Source: Myxococcales bacterium
GTDB lineage: Bacteria; Myxococcota_A; UBA9160; SMWR01
Assembly (NCBI GenBank): GCA_022571825.1
Contig: JACZXC010000160.1
Location: 1-6,790 of the forward strand
DNA length: 6,790 nt
Direction: 5' to 3'
In this document: positions 6,147 through 6,790 of the stretch, one piece after another
How the letters are laid out: each line of letters opens with the position of its first letter
Numbering within the stretch: position 1 is the first letter of the stretch
Position numbers and translations under genes: made by a program
The notes under the pieces: generated by a model
Seen by the model: the letters and a program-made list of their open reading frames with translations, nothing else
Database searches by the model: none
Told to the model about the DNA's origin: nothing

Positions 6147-6389
6147 GTCGGCAAGGTCACCACCCCGACCATGTTGTTGACCGGCGAGAACGACTACCGC
6201 ACCCCGATCTCCGAGACCGAGCAGTTCTACACTGCCCTCCAGTTGATGAAGGTGCCCAGCGCGATGGTGCGCATCCCCGAGGCCGGACACGGCATCGCCG
6301 CACGACCCAGCAATCTGATGGCGAAGGTGGCGCATATTCTCGCCTGGTTCGAAAAGTACCGAGCCGATGGAACGAGCGGGCGATCGTGA
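6132..6389 (+). pseudogene. C-terminal fragment of an S9-family serine peptidase (acylaminoacyl/prolyl oligopeptidase type)
   Basis: The frame from about 6132 to the TGA at 6387-6389 encodes about 85 residues matching the extreme C-terminus of S9 alpha/beta-hydrolase peptidases. It begins SPLHHVGKVTTPTMLL, continues with GENDYRTP holding the catalytic Asp (codon 6192-6194) and PEAGHGIAARPSN holding the catalytic His (codon 6288-6290), and ends with the family-typical AHILAWFEKY. The nucleophile Ser motif and the whole beta-propeller, normally some 550 or more residues upstream, are absent. Upstream of about 6130 the frame is antisense to the acyl-CoA dehydrogenase. An in-frame ATG at 6033 or 6171 would only give a catalytically incomplete product. 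I call it a remnant left by a deletion or rearrangement, or an assembly join. Confidence 0.85.
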
Positions 6390-6433
6390 CAGCGTCCTGA
6401 GTCAGAAGCCGCTCATAGCTTGCGGAGATTTCC

Positions 6434-6790
6434 ATGCACATCCGAATCCGGATCGTGATTGCCTGGGCCTTGGCCATCCTGCTGGCGCTGAGTTTCGCCG
6501 GCTCCGGCCTCACGAAGCTCAACCCGAACCAGGCGATGGTCGAGCGCTTCGAGAACTGGGGCTACAGCGGCTCCTTCGCGCGCCTGATCGGCGTGATGGA
6601 GATCACCGGCGCAATTCTCGTCCTGTTCCCGTCGCTCGCTGCCTACGGAGCCGGGCTCCTCGCCGTGGTGATGATCGGTGCCGTGTACACGCACATGTCC
6701 ACTGGGATCGGTGACCCGGGCAACGCCGCGAAGTTGATGGCCATAACGGGCATTCTCATCGCCCTGCGCGCTCGGGACGCCCGGCGGCTA
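6434..6790 (+). CDS. DoxX-family membrane protein, 3' end outside window
   Basis: The frame from ATG 6434 is open to the window edge (119 residues, no stop seen). GGAG at 6424-6427, 6 nt upstream, supports the start. The protein shows about four hydrophobic helices, at roughly 6-25, 51-67, 70-88 and 99-112. The first ends in FAGSGLTKLNP, the Gly-Lys loop common in DoxX-like proteins, and VYTHM (84-88) closes the third. DoxX proteins are small inner-membrane proteins. Some relate to quinone or thiosulfate oxidation and others to redox-stress complexes; the role here is unknown. It begins 44 nt after the peptidase-fragment stop on the same strand. Most family members are 120-150 residues, so little is probably missing. 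Confidence 0.85.
   Translation, partial: MHIRIRIVIAWALAILLALSFAGSGLTKLNPNQAMVERFENWGYSGSFARLIGVMEITGAILVLFPSLAAYGAGLLAVVMIGAVYTHMSTGIGDPGNAAKLMAITGILIALRARDARRL

Overview
The window is high-GC bacterial chromosomal DNA with dense, ordinary metabolic genes. A monothiol CGFS glutaredoxin, a molybdenum-cofactor MoaA and several lipid or aromatic catabolism families together suggest a proteobacterium-like or related high-GC Gram-negative (for example a delta-proteobacterial or metagenomic lineage). The sequence alone does not fix the taxon.

Layout. Positions 1 to about 450 hold no gene I can recognise. They carry a possible 3' tail of an upstream gene (ending at 85), a small perfect hairpin, a tandem 10-bp repeat and a palindrome. 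Positions 454-630 (+) have a coding-like codon pattern but no convincing start, and look like a small gene or a gene remnant. moaA (649-1668, minus) follows, with a GTG start. A 96-bp divergent spacer separates it from a CGFS glutaredoxin gene (1765-2085, plus). That spacer holds a good plus-strand promoter with a near-palindrome filling the gap between its -35 and -10 boxes. An amidohydrolase_2-type gene (2113-3423, plus) lies 27 nt after the glutaredoxin gene and is probably co-transcribed with it. It converges on a paralogous amidohydrolase (3467-4684, minus). Upstream of that one on the minus strand is an acyl-CoA dehydrogenase (4776 to about 6146). On the plus strand follow the last ~85 codons of an S9-family serine peptidase (about 6132-6389) and a DoxX-family membrane protein gene (6434 onward) that runs off the window.

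How the genes work together. MoaA starts molybdenum-cofactor synthesis, and the CGFS glutaredoxin belongs to Fe-S cluster trafficking, which MoaA (two 4Fe-4S clusters) would need; any functional tie through the shared spacer is inference. The two amidohydrolases and the acyl-CoA dehydrogenase look like accessory catabolic genes with unknown substrates.

The most notable point is near 6126-6146. The acyl-CoA dehydrogenase and the S9 peptidase sit head to head and both lose their N-terminal portions at the same place, with essentially no DNA between the two homologies. One deletion across an originally divergent gene pair would give exactly this; a misassembly would too. I found no CRISPR array, insertion sequence, tRNA, rRNA or recognisable defence system.
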